Assembly: GCF_000427965.1 (NCBI RefSeq)
Contig: NZ_ATZA01000036.1
Coordinates: forward strand, 1-62,291
Origin: Olivibacter sitiensis DSM 17696
Lineage (GTDB): Bacteria > Bacteroidota > Bacteroidia > Sphingobacteriales > Sphingobacteriaceae
Length of the DNA stretch: 62,291 bases
Direction of reading: 5' to 3'
Made by a program: the position numbers and the translations under genes. Shown in pieces: positions 28,213 through 36,639 of the stretch. The notes below the pieces were generated by a model, which did not search any database, had not been told where the DNA came from, and was given only the letters and a program-made list of their open reading frames with translations. Within the stretch, counting starts at the first letter, position 1. Each line of letters starts with the position of its first letter.

Positions 28213-29130
28213 ATGAAAATCATCTTTATGGGTACGCCTGATTTTGCGGTAGCGTCCCTTCAGGCTTTGCTTCAAACCAATCACCAAGTAGTTGCTGTAG
28301 TCACTGTTCCAGACAAACCAGCGGGCCGAGGTCAAAAACTACATCAATCGGCCGTAAAGCTATTTGCTCTTAAGCAAGGATTACCCATCATGCAGCCGGA
28401 AAAGCTGCGAGATCCAAAGTTTCTGGAAGAACTGGCTAGCTATCGCGCGGACCTACAAGTCGTGGTAGCTTTCAGGATGCTACCAGAAGTGGTATGGAAC
28501 ATGCCGCCACTAGGCACTGTCAACCTGCACGCATCTCTATTGCCTCACTATCGAGGGGCCGCCCCCATCAACCATGCGATCATCAATGGCGAAACAGAGA
28601 GCGGCGTCACCACTTTTCTACTTCAGCAGGAAATAGATACGGGCAATATTCTGTTTAGCGAAAAGGTTGTCATTAAACCAGATGACACGGCGGGAGACTT
28701 GTATGACAAACTAATGGAAGTAGGCGCAAAATTGCTGGTAAAAACCGTAGACGCATTGCAAGAAGGAAACGTTTGCGAGCAAGCACAGCAAGAGCTGCTT
28801 GGTGAACAAGTGGCAAAACATGCACCGAAAATCTTTAAGGAAGATTGTCGCATATACTGGAACCAGCCGACCGAACAGGTCTATAACCTCATCCGTGGGT
28901 TGAGCCCTTACCCTACCGCCTTTACCACTTTTCTGGGTAAGAATCTAAAGTTATTCACCGTAGAAATGGAAAAAGCCACACCAAGTACCTCTCCTGGAAA
29001 CTACCTAAGCGACAATAAGACCTACTTGAAATTCGCTACAAAAGACGGCCACATATTGGTCAAGGAATTACAACTAGAAGGGAAAAAGCGTATGGGTATA
29101 GAGGAATTCCTAAGAGGCATTAGGCTATAG
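28213..29130 (+). CDS. fmt: methionyl-tRNA formyltransferase
   Basis: Transfers a formyl group from 10-formyltetrahydrofolate to initiator Met-tRNA. The 305-residue protein has the N-terminal KIIFMGTPDFAV. The active-site segment NLHASLLPHYRGAAPI holds the catalytic Asn and His, and the catalytic Asp is in FLLQQEIDTGNI. The C-terminal OB-like domain begins near VYNLIRGLSPYP. Length and domain order are normal. The usual def partner is not adjacent. It is convergent with the L,D-transpeptidase gene and shares a hairpin with it. Confidence 0.97.
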   Translation: MKIIFMGTPDFAVASLQALLQTNHQVVAVVTVPDKPAGRGQKLHQSAVKLFALKQGLPIMQPEKLRDPKFLEELASYRADLQVVVAFRMLPEVVWNMPPLGTVNLHASLLPHYRGAAPINHAIINGETESGVTTFLLQQEIDTGNILFSEKVVIKPDDTAGDLYDKLMEVGAKLLVKTVDALQEGNVCEQAQQELLGEQVAKHAPKIFKEDCRIYWNQPTEQVYNLIRGLSPYPTAFTTFLGKNLKLFTVEMEKATPSTSPGNYLSDNKTYLKFATKDGHILVKELQLEGKKRMGIEEFLRGIRL

Positions 29131-29141
29131 TCTAAAATTAA

Positions 29142-29165
29142 AGCGACGCATCAAGATGCGTCGCT
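29142..29165 (+). terminator. hairpin between fmt and the L,D-transpeptidase gene, overlapping the latter's stop codon
   Basis: Perfect inverted repeat AGCGACGCATC (29142-29152) with its complement at 29155-29165. The last codons and the TGA stop of the minus-strand gene (ending 29151) form part of the stem. T-rich sequence lies on both sides, though not as an immediate run, so it probably works in both directions. Confidence 0.6.
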
Positions 29166-30074
29166 AGTAGACTCTTTTTCTACCGTTTCTCTTTTCTTCT
29201 GCTCCTCCAAGATCTTTGCGATATGAGGTTGCAGCTCTTGATTCAACTCATCAACGGAAATATCGTTGGCCTTGGGGTTTCCAGCCAGTGCCATCCAAGG
29301 CTTGCGCCCTTCGAAATCGTATGCACCGTACACAAGCACTGGTGTGCCCTGTGCCAAGATGTTATCAGTCCCCTCAATGAGCCACATATCTGCAAAAGAA
29401 TACAAGTATTTGGCATCTTCTTCCAGAAGACGAAGGCAGGAATGTGAAGCAGGTATTCCAGGCAGCGCATATAAATGCCATCCTACTCCTTCCTTGTTCA
29501 TGATATTAAAATTCCATTTCAATAACCACTCATCGTCCACCGTACTTATGTGTTCCTCTTTTTTCCAATTGGCAAAATGCAATCCCGTAGGTGTTTGAGC
29601 ATCCTTTCTCCCCATGCTGGTAGGCCCCCATCGAAGTAGCTTGCCATGTACATAGGCCGCGAAGGCCTGCAATGGATAGGAGAAGATCACTATCTTGTTC
29701 ACATCCTTTAGTGTTTCTAACTCTGAAGGAAAGGGGCTATAGGACTTGATGTCCGACCAAGTACTATCTGGAACCACCAAGCTATCAACCGACCTATACC
29801 GATAACCGTCCAGTCTATTCAAAGCCAATATAACATACCGCTGCTCATCGGTATAACGATTGTCAAAAACATTGGTCAAGCTGTCGTTACCTTTAACGGC
29901 AATTGTACGGTATCCACCATCATACTTCTCCACAACAGATATACTATCTAAAGGATCTGGCTGTCCATCCTCAGTGACGGTCTCGTCTTTTTGTTTATCA
30001 GATCGACAAGATTCCAGAAATAGGCCCAATACAGCAAAAAATATGCAAAACAGAATGATGTTTCTTTTCTTCAT
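29151..30074 (-). CDS. YkuD-type L,D-transpeptidase lipoprotein
   Basis: A cysteine transpeptidase expected to form 3-3 peptidoglycan cross-links or attach proteins to the wall. The 307-residue protein has a lipobox (LFLESC, about residue 23) and a conserved helix-poor N-terminal part. The YkuD domain has its active-site signature in GIPASHSCLRLL (catalytic Cys about residue 213) preceded by the conserved upstream His region (WHLYALPG). The start is set at the ATG at 30074, giving a lysine-rich n-region (MKKRN); 14 residues can be read upstream but destroy the signal. The C-terminus is acidic and lysine-rich, without an obvious binding module. Confidence 0.9.
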   Translation of the reverse strand: MKKRNIILFCIFFAVLGLFLESCRSDKQKDETVTEDGQPDPLDSISVVEKYDGGYRTIAVKGNDSLTNVFDNRYTDEQRYVILALNRLDGYRYRSVDSLVVPDSTWSDIKSYSPFPSELETLKDVNKIVIFSYPLQAFAAYVHGKLLRWGPTSMGRKDAQTPTGLHFANWKKEEHISTVDDEWLLKWNFNIMNKEGVGWHLYALPGIPASHSCLRLLEEDAKYLYSFADMWLIEGTDNILAQGTPVLVYGAYDFEGRKPWMALAGNPKANDISVDELNQELQPHIAKILEEQKKRETVEKESTSDAS

Positions 30075-30312
30075 AGGATATATGTTTTCAGCTTCAATAA
30101 CACACAACAAACACAATTGTTAGTGACAGATCACTAAAAGACCATTAAAAACTTGATCCTGATTGAAGAAAATTTCATTCTTTGGGCAATAATCCCGACT
30201 TTTTTTTGTTCTTATATTACAAAACCATTAACTTAGTGGAATTTAAAATTTTTTTCAAAGCGAATCAACCCCGACATATGTATATATGCTGGCCAAAACA
30301 CAATTTAATTAG

Positions 30313-31635
30313 ATGAAATTCAACAAACATACCCTGTTCGTATTAGGCGCTCTTGTCTTTATCCTAGGTTTAGGTTTCTTTGCATTTTCAGCTTTCAACG
30401 TCGAAAAAACCAAAAACAAAAAAGAATCCGCTGTACAAATAGAAGTGCCAAAGAAGGTATCCAAAGTGGAATTTGGTTTAATTGTCGATTCATTTTTGGT
30501 AGAGCAAAGAACCGTGCAACGCAATGAATTGTTGGGCAGCATGCTTGGTTCCGAATTCAATGCTCAGCAGATTGACGAAATAGCTAAGAAATCAAAGGAC
30601 GTTTACGACGTGCGCAGAATTGCCGCAGGCAAGCCATATAGTCTGTATTATGCCAATGACAGCAAAAGGCTAGCATATATGGTATATCAACCAAATGCGA
30701 TAGACTACGTCGTATATGACTTAAGGGATTCCATACAAGTATTTTCTGGCAAGAAAGAGGTGGAAACGAAGATTGAAACCTTATATGGTAGTATCAATGG
30801 ATCGCTGCATGAGGTCTTTAGCCAACAGGGAGCCGATCCAGCCTTGGCCTTCCAGCTCGCTCAAATCTATGGTGGCACCATAGATTTCTATCGCCTCAAC
30901 AGAGGTGATTGGTTCAAACTAGAATACGAAAGGCAATACGTTGAGGGAGAATCTATTGGACAAGGAAAGATCTTGGCTGCAGTTTTCGGACATAGAAACA
31001 AGGAGTTTGAAGCCTATTATTTCAAACCCGAAGGGGAGAAACAAGGCAGCTACTACGATGCCGAGGGAAACAGCTTACAACGTGCCTTCCTGAAAGCGCC
31101 GCTCAAATTTAGCCGCATTTCCTCCAGATTTTCACTGCGCAGGCTTCATCCCGTGCAGAAGACCTGGAAGGCACATCTGGGCACCGACTATGCCGCCCCA
31201 ACGGGAACACCTATCATCGCAACTGCCAATGGCGTCGTATCCGAATCGGGTTATAGTGGAGGCAATGGCAACTACGTGAAGATACAGCACGACAAAACCT
31301 ATGCTACCCAATATCTACATATGAGCAAGCGTGCCGTAAGTCGCGGTCAGCGTATCCGCCAAGGCCAAGTGATCGGCTATGTGGGAAGTACAGGCTTGGC
31401 TACGGGGCCTCATGTCTGCTACCGATTCTGGAAAAATGGCAAACAGGTAGACCCACTTCGTCAAAACTTCCAAAATGCCGGCATTCCGCTGGATAAAAAA
31501 TATCTCACTGCCTTTAAACAGACCATTGAAAACAAACAGCAACTCTTAGCACAAATACAGATAGGCGAGCAAGAAGACCATACACTGCTAAGTGCCAATG
31601 CCGAAGAAGAGGAAACAGCAGAGAAAAAGCTGTAA
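30313..31635 (+). CDS. M23-family peptidase (LytM/gluconase type) with non-standard metal motif
   Basis: A predicted periplasmic peptidoglycan endopeptidase or regulator of the lysostaphin/LytM class. The 440-residue protein has an N-terminal signal anchor (LFVLGALVFILGLGFFAF) and a central OapA/LysM-like region. The M23 domain runs from about residue 265, with the first metal motif in AHLGTDYAAP (about 286-295). The usual second motif HxH appears here as GPHVCYRFW (about 364-372), so the last zinc-ligand His is Cys. Whether it is active is open, since Cys can also bind zinc. It ends at a strong terminator. Confidence 0.9.
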   Translation: MKFNKHTLFVLGALVFILGLGFFAFSAFNVEKTKNKKESAVQIEVPKKVSKVEFGLIVDSFLVEQRTVQRNELLGSMLGSEFNAQQIDEIAKKSKDVYDVRRIAAGKPYSLYYANDSKRLAYMVYQPNAIDYVVYDLRDSIQVFSGKKEVETKIETLYGSINGSLHEVFSQQGADPALAFQLAQIYGGTIDFYRLNRGDWFKLEYERQYVEGESIGQGKILAAVFGHRNKEFEAYYFKPEGEKQGSYYDAEGNSLQRAFLKAPLKFSRISSRFSLRRLHPVQKTWKAHLGTDYAAPTGTPIIATANGVVSESGYSGGNGNYVKIQHDKTYATQYLHMSKRAVSRGQRIRQGQVIGYVGSTGLATGPHVCYRFWKNGKQVDPLRQNFQNAGIPLDKKYLTAFKQTIENKQQLLAQIQIGEQEDHTLLSANAEEEETAEKKL

Positions 31636-31685
31636 CCCCATGATTCGAAAAATTGATCGCAATATCAATCTTTGTGAAATAAAGC

Positions 31686-31718
31686 AAATGGAGACCCCAA
31701 AAACGGTCTCCATTTTTA
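31686..31718 (+). terminator. intrinsic terminator after the M23 peptidase gene
   Basis: 11-bp stem (31686-31696 with 31705-31715), 8-nt loop, ending in a T run. It lies 51 nt after the stop codon. Confidence 0.85.
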
Positions 31719-31765
31719 ATTTGGTAGTTTGTTTTTTTGACAGGTGCCCCTCTTTTTTTTCGTAG

Positions 31766-31888
31766 ATGTACATCTATCTAATATATACATGTACATCTAT
31801 AGGATACGGACATGTACATCTATAGAGTATATACATGTACATCTATAGGCCATAGACATGTACATGTATGAGCCTCAAAGATGTACAT
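31766..31888. repeat. six ATGTACAT palindromes at exact 23-bp spacing
   Basis: The octamer ATGTACAT begins at 31766, 31789, 31812, 31835, 31858 and 31881, every step exactly 23 bp. The four to six bases after each octamer are also conserved (CTATAG in units 2-4). The rest of the 23-bp unit is variable but purine-rich, with TATAC or GGAC before the next octamer. The first and last units extend to a 12-bp palindrome (AGATGTACATCT). It is not a CRISPR, since the unit is too short and has no spacer pattern. Confidence 0.9.
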
Positions 31889-32167
31889 CTCTAAACAAAT
31901 CTTTGCTTATTCAGCACGAAATTGAGGCTCAATATCCTTTTTTTTCCACCGTCATTATTAGTACCGAAGGCCTTGTTTCAGGATAAATTCTGCTTTCCGA
32001 TTCTTATCATAATGTTCTTAAACAGCGATGTCTATAGGCCACGATTTGCCAGAAACAAAAAAGCTAATCCAACACATGCCTTCGTCCGTAATTGTTAATA
32101 TGGAGGTATCCGAGGCAACGTCGTTCGGATGGCAATCCCTTTTGTGCTTTTAGTTAACGCAAAAAAT

Positions 32168-32200
32168 AAAGCCGCCCTATCTTGATGATAGAGCGGCTTT
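32168..32200 (-). terminator. terminator after the beta-helix lipoprotein gene
   Basis: Outer arms AAAGCCGC (32168-32175) and GCGGCTTT (32193-32200) with an inner CTATC/GATAG stem (32177-32181, 32187-32191), T-rich on the minus-strand 3' side. It lies 41 nt past the stop codon. Confidence 0.75.
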
Positions 32201-32240
32201 GCCTTTATTTTATTTTTTGTTATGTGATATTACTTTAATA

Positions 32241-33401
32241 CTAGAAAGTATAACCTGTCCAGGCAAATACTGAAGTATTGGCACCAGTCTGTGTAGCATT
32301 TCTAGTGATCGTTGCTCCTTGAGCCTTTACTAGCGCTTCATTAAACAATGATTCCGGTGAAAAAGTATAGGTAATGTTAGAGTTTGCATTTCCCGCACCA
32401 GCATTGTCAGTAAAGTCGATAATGTCTGTAAATTGAGCATTGGTTTCAATCAAAAGATTGGTGATTGTGGCAGTAGCACCCCTTCTAATCTTTACGATAT
32501 CCTGCATGATACCAGATGCAGTTGTAGAGCGGTTCACGATGGTCATACCGTCAATGGTAAAATTGGATTGTGCAACATCACTTGGATTTACGCCATCTAA
32601 GTTACCATCAGCTTCTATACCCCTAGGGTCTGCTTCGTTAGTGGTAAAACCTGCCTCCCAAATACCGTAAGAATTGGTCAGCGTACCAGTGTAACCTTGC
32701 GTAAAATCGAACATATCATCTTCAGAATTTACAACCAACAGGTTAGTCACGTTAACAGAACCACCAAAGAATTCAATGGCATCATCCGCTCCATCCTTGA
32801 TGAAAATGTTACTGATTTTCGTGCCATTTCCCACACCGTTCAGGGTCAAGCCATTGTGCTCAGCAGCATCATTGATGTTGGCACCAGAGTATTCAATGAT
32901 GATATAATCCAATTCACCAGAATTATCCGCAGCATCACTGCCTCCGTAAAGGATATTTGGACTGATCTCTGTTTGTCCAGTACTTGCAGAAGCTTCCGTA
33001 GGACGAGATAGCGGAGCATAGCCATTGATGATCAAACCGCCCCATGAACCAGATCTTTGCGTAGACGAAGTAAACTTGATCGGAGCAGATGCTGTTCCTT
33101 TTGCAATGATTTTTGCACCTCGCTCTACCAAGATAAATGCACTGGTTCCTTCTGTTGTGGCCGTAATGGTGGTACCAGCTGGGATAGTTAGTGTAGCTCC
33201 CTCTTTCACATATGTAGGTCCTGTAAGGTTAATTGTTGATCCACTTACAATTGCATCTCCGGTAATATTACCGTTGAAAACGGTCAATTCAGTTGCTCCC
33301 CCAATCGGGTTGTCATCGTCATCACTACAAGAAGTGAGTGCAAATACGAAAACCGCGAAAATGGTAAATAGTTTTGCTTTCATAAACAGTTTTGTTTTCA
33401 T
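32241..33401 (-). CDS. surface lipoprotein with parallel beta-helix repeats, partner of a TonB-dependent receptor
   Basis: Function unknown. The 386-residue protein has a lipoprotein signal with lipobox (FALTSC) and a run of acidic residues immediately after the Cys (CSDDDDN). This resembles the Bacteroidota surface-export signal for lipoproteins. The remainder is rich in G, N, T and I in short repeating strands (GSTINLTGPTYVKEGATLTI, GSVNVTNLLVVNSEDD), typical of a right-handed beta-helix. The start codon could also be six codons later, because the N-terminus is duplicated (MKTKLF-MKAKLF). It follows the TonB-dependent receptor by 74 bp with no promoter box between, so it is probably its co-transcribed surface partner. 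Confidence 0.75.
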   Translation of the reverse strand: MKTKLFMKAKLFTIFAVFVFALTSCSDDDDNPIGGATELTVFNGNITGDAIVSGSTINLTGPTYVKEGATLTIPAGTTITATTEGTSAFILVERGAKIIAKGTASAPIKFTSSTQRSGSWGGLIINGYAPLSRPTEASASTGQTEISPNILYGGSDAADNSGELDYIIIEYSGANINDAAEHNGLTLNGVGNGTKISNIFIKDGADDAIEFFGGSVNVTNLLVVNSEDDMFDFTQGYTGTLTNSYGIWEAGFTTNEADPRGIEADGNLDGVNPSDVAQSNFTIDGMTIVNRSTTASGIMQDIVKIRRGATATITNLLIETNAQFTDIIDFTDNAGAGNANSNITYTFSPESLFNEALVKAQGATITRNATQTGANTSVFAWTGYTF

Positions 33402-33475
33402 TTTCTTTTGTTTAATTATGTTACAATATTAGCTTCTTGATTCAACCTGACTATTAAGGGTATGTTATCAAATTG

Positions 33476-36208
33476 TTAAAACCTGTACGACACACCTAGG
33501 CTAGCGTCAATCCCCCTTTTATAGGACTCAAGGACAATATTCTCATTTGAGTCTGTCTCTCGTTCTAGATTTATGTTGGGATTTAACATATTTCGTACCC
33601 GAAGATTAATCCCCCATTTATTGGCTATACTGGCGTTTCCGACAAAATCCAAAGTAGGCACACCTTTCTCTATTACATTTTTAAATAAACCAGTACCAAT
33701 TAGGAAGATGCGATCGCTAAAATAATTTGCTACTACGGAAGAAGTGACATTCCAATTGCGGCCATTATACAAATAACTTAGATCAGCATTTGCCAACAAT
33801 GGCGATGCACCCTGCAAAGCGCTATTTGTCTTTTCACCAAATTGTACCGCAGCGGTTTTCAATTCTTGATCGGAGTACAAATAGGAAACATTCGCACCTG
33901 CAGACAAAACATTTTCACCATTATTGGTTGCCTTTTTCAATAGATTTTTCTTCATTTCTATTTCAGCACCGGCAACTTCTGCCGTCGAACCTATATTGAT
34001 ATAGTTCATTAGGTTATTGATTGATTCGACACGTGCAATGGGATTTTTCATGTTTTTATAAAATACACCTGCAGAAATCAACTCCCCATTACTTGGAAAC
34101 CATTCCCATTTCAGATCAAAATTTGTGTTTTCTACTGGCACCAAATTGGGATTCCCCTCCGATCTGAACGTGGCAAAAGTATTTTGGAACGGTGCCAGTT
34201 CAATAAATTGAGGCAAGGTATAACTCATACTGGCTGATGCCCTAAGGTTGCTTTGTTCATTAAGCTCGTACTTCAAGTTCAAACTAGGCAGGATATAACT
34301 TTTATCAATAATCGATGGATCTACAGCACTGCTTCGAAGCTGTATTCTATAATCGATCTCCTGATCAATTTTATCGTACCTTACACCTACAATACCGGTG
34401 AATTTTTCTGAGAATTGATAGGTACCTACAGCTAGAGCCGAGTGAATATCTTTCCTTGCACTGTACCAGTTTGGATCCAAAGAAGTGGCCCCCCAGTTCG
34501 TTTCCAACCGAAAATAGTTAGCTTGCAGGGTACTATTATTAAAACTACTGCTGATATCATCTATACCATTGCTAACAGTTGGATCTCCCAGTACATTGTG
34601 ATAAAACATCCTGACGTCAAAATCTCTGGTAATCAGATTTCCGTTGTACCCAAATTCGATCTTTCGATCCAGATCTTGCGCATTATCAAATCTATAGGTA
34701 GCTATGGCTTTTAATGCCCACCCTCTCTCCGATATCTCCGAATAATAACGTTCATTATCGGCCCCACCGGCATTGTTGTAGAAACGATAGGATCCATTGC
34801 GAACCAAGAGATTCGTGGTACGGCGGTCAGGTTCGTTCGCGTTGACATAATTGTAGCCTACGCCCAAATCCAGTTTCCAGTTGTTTGTCAGATCAAGCTT
34901 AGAAAGCAGCTGATTGACCAATAAATGGTTATCTACTACGTGTTGCCTTCTCCAAAGTCTTAGATCACCATCCTCTTCTGGCGTGTTTATGCCATAATTC
35001 TGGCTATAATCCTGTCCTTGGTCGCCGATGTACATCGAGTTAAAGGCAACATAATGATTACCAAAAACATATTTCAAATTGGCCATGGCCGTCTTGGAGA
35101 CATTATATTGCGATCGCTCCATCTCCTGATCCAAAATAAGCGCTCCATTGGTACTCGTCTGACGAATAACCCCATCAAAGTAGCGATATTCCGAGTCCAT
35201 GTTTCCCGTAATAAATAAGTTCAGAGTTCCATTAGGCAAGTAAAACCGCTTTCCACCCGACAAGGAGAAGCTCGAGTTGATGGGCGTATTTATCTGCGAA
35301 GTATTCCAGCTATTTCCAAAATCATATTGCGACAGCGTGGTGATAGGCGATTTCCGCTCCCGCAAGGTACCAAACCAGTTTGTCCCATCTATCTTCTTGA
35401 AATCATCAGCAGAAATTGCCTGAGAGTTAATTCCAGAAGCAGCACCTATCTCAAAAAAGTCTCTTCCCGACAGTTCCTTAGACACAATGTCGATATTTGC
35501 TCCTGCCACATCTCCCAACAAAACAGGATTGAATGTTTTGTTTACCGCAATATTATCGATAACCGATGTCCCGAAGAAGTCTAGGGAGATATTCTTGTTC
35601 AGCGGATCCTCCGACGGAAGAGCCAGGCCGTTCAAAGTCGTACTATTATACCGATCGCCCAAGCCTCGCACAAATACATTGGCTCCCGCTCCAGATTTGG
35701 TCACCCCGCTCATTTTGGTCAATGCACCCTCTGCATCGCGCACTCCCTTTCTGGACAGCTCCTGTGCGCCTATGAGCTCCACCGTCAAATTGGACTGACG
35801 GCGTATGTCCAACAATGCGATTTCGCTAGCACGTTCCCTGCGGGTGGTGATCACCACTTCGTCCAATACCGAACTCTTGCTCAACAGGGCCAAGCTCACA
35901 ACTTCCACGTCATTGGCAAACACCTTAAAGGTGGTCGAATCTGTGTCATATCCCACCATCGACGCCACCATCACATATTCTTTATCTTTGTCTTTTGGCA
36001 AGGCAATAAAAAATTCCCCTTTAGCGTCCGTTCTGGCACCATAGGATGAGCTAAGTATTTGCAGGGTAACACCCTCCATTGGCTTCAAGGTTTCCACGTC
36101 AATAACGACACCCTTTACACCGGTCTGCTGCGCCTTTACGACATTGGAAAAACCAAATGTAAGAGACGTAAAAATCAACGCACAGAGAAATTGTTTTAGA
36201 AAATTCAT
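33476..36208 (-). CDS. TonB-dependent outer membrane receptor
   Basis: Gated barrel for energised uptake across the outer membrane. The 910-residue protein has a signal peptide (FLCALIFTSLTFGFSNVVKA) and a carboxypeptidase-regulatory-like domain (about 28-110). The plug carries VFVRGLGDRYNSTTLNG and EDPLNKNISLDFFG, and the barrel ends GVSYRF with the terminal Phe. It is a classical TBDR rather than a SusC. The ATG at 36208 was chosen because it starts the signal peptide; 32 upstream residues in frame are not conserved-looking. The substrate is unknown. Upstream lie GTTAAC sites in an 11-bp register. Confidence 0.93.
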   Translation of the reverse strand: MNFLKQFLCALIFTSLTFGFSNVVKAQQTGVKGVVIDVETLKPMEGVTLQILSSSYGARTDAKGEFFIALPKDKDKEYVMVASMVGYDTDSTTFKVFANDVEVVSLALLSKSSVLDEVVITTRRERASEIALLDIRRQSNLTVELIGAQELSRKGVRDAEGALTKMSGVTKSGAGANVFVRGLGDRYNSTTLNGLALPSEDPLNKNISLDFFGTSVIDNIAVNKTFNPVLLGDVAGANIDIVSKELSGRDFFEIGAASGINSQAISADDFKKIDGTNWFGTLRERKSPITTLSQYDFGNSWNTSQINTPINSSFSLSGGKRFYLPNGTLNLFITGNMDSEYRYFDGVIRQTSTNGALILDQEMERSQYNVSKTAMANLKYVFGNHYVAFNSMYIGDQGQDYSQNYGINTPEEDGDLRLWRRQHVVDNHLLVNQLLSKLDLTNNWKLDLGVGYNYVNANEPDRRTTNLLVRNGSYRFYNNAGGADNERYYSEISERGWALKAIATYRFDNAQDLDRKIEFGYNGNLITRDFDVRMFYHNVLGDPTVSNGIDDISSSFNNSTLQANYFRLETNWGATSLDPNWYSARKDIHSALAVGTYQFSEKFTGIVGVRYDKIDQEIDYRIQLRSSAVDPSIIDKSYILPSLNLKYELNEQSNLRASASMSYTLPQFIELAPFQNTFATFRSEGNPNLVPVENTNFDLKWEWFPSNGELISAGVFYKNMKNPIARVESINNLMNYINIGSTAEVAGAEIEMKKNLLKKATNNGENVLSAGANVSYLYSDQELKTAAVQFGEKTNSALQGASPLLANADLSYLYNGRNWNVTSSVVANYFSDRIFLIGTGLFKNVIEKGVPTLDFVGNASIANKWGINLRVRNMLNPNINLERETDSNENIVLESYKRGIDASLGVSYRF

Positions 36209-36323
36209 ATTATTAAATAAGCTTTTTTTGTAGAAGATAGTGGGACTTTCAATTAAGATTAAAGGTTGCCAAGTCAGTAAATTACCTCCAGATTTGCATT
36301 TCATTATAGCTGTAGAGTTTCTG

Positions 36324-36331
36324 CAAAAATA
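36324..36331 (-). promoter_or_regulatory. -7 box for the TonB-dependent receptor gene
   Basis: TATTTTTG on the minus strand; the predicted start is near 36320, with a 112-nt leader. The place where a -33 TTTG should lie (36352-36355) is instead occupied by the start of a GTTAAC site, suggesting activator dependence. Confidence 0.4.
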
Positions 36332-36352
36332 TCACCAAGGTGTTATAGGGGA

Positions 36353-36402
36353 GTTAACTGAATATTATATAAAAGTGACGTTTATGTTAACCCAACGTTA
36401 AC
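36353..36402. promoter_or_regulatory. GTTAAC sites in 11-bp register (candidate OmpR/PhoB-type operator)
   Basis: GTTAAC occurs at 36353-36358, 36386-36391 and 36397-36402, i.e. offsets of 33 and 11 bp. A related GTGACG sits in register at 36375. Repeats spaced 11 bp are the format bound by PhoB/OmpR-type winged-helix regulators. The identity of the regulator is not known. Confidence 0.4.
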
Positions 36403-36574
36403 AATTAGTTTCGATTGAGGCTATTCAGTTTATGTAAAACGCAAGTGTATTAAAATTTACGTAAAGCTTATATTAAATAAGCATTAAGGGTATATACCAT
36501 GACCTCACTTTCCACTTTATCACCTATATGTTGCACACTTTCCATTATGCAAAAATGATGTTTATGTAAAAAAA

Positions 36575-36586
36575 TGACCAAGGTCA
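36575..36586. promoter_or_regulatory. TGACC-AA-GGTCA dyad, candidate CRP/FNR-family site
   Basis: Five-bp arms with a 2-nt centre, equivalent to TGAC-N4-GTCA, the half-site geometry of CRP/FNR-family regulators. Its centre is about 62 bp upstream of the start predicted from the TACCTTTG box at 36632-36639, the standard class I activator position. Confidence 0.45.
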
Positions 36587-36631
36587 ATCTTTAAGCTGGA
36601 AATCCTCATTACGCATTCTGCCAAAAATAGA

Positions 36632-36639
36632 TACCTTTG
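36632..36639 (+). promoter_or_regulatory. -7 promoter box for the universal stress protein gene
   Basis: TACCTTTG, identical to the rRNA -7 box; the predicted start is 36642-36643 with a leader of about 23 nt. No -33 TTTG is seen, consistent with an activator-dependent promoter. Confidence 0.5.

Larger units (their letters stand above)
31636..32240. other. 605-bp convergent intergenic region containing a phased palindrome array
   Basis: Both flanking genes end here, so no promoter is expected. It contains the M23 terminator (31686-31718), six ATGTACAT sites (31766-31888) and the terminator of the beta-helix lipoprotein gene (32168-32200). In 31900-32160 I see no credible gene or strong hairpin. 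Confidence 0.6.

Noticed and set aside
27643-28335. 230-residue minus-strand frame across the muramidase-fmt junction
   Set aside because: Opposite two well-supported genes and the hairpin between them; no protein-family features.
31766-31888. CRISPR array
   Set aside because: The 23-bp period contains both the motif and the interval; there are no 20-40-nt unique spacers and no cas genes in the window.
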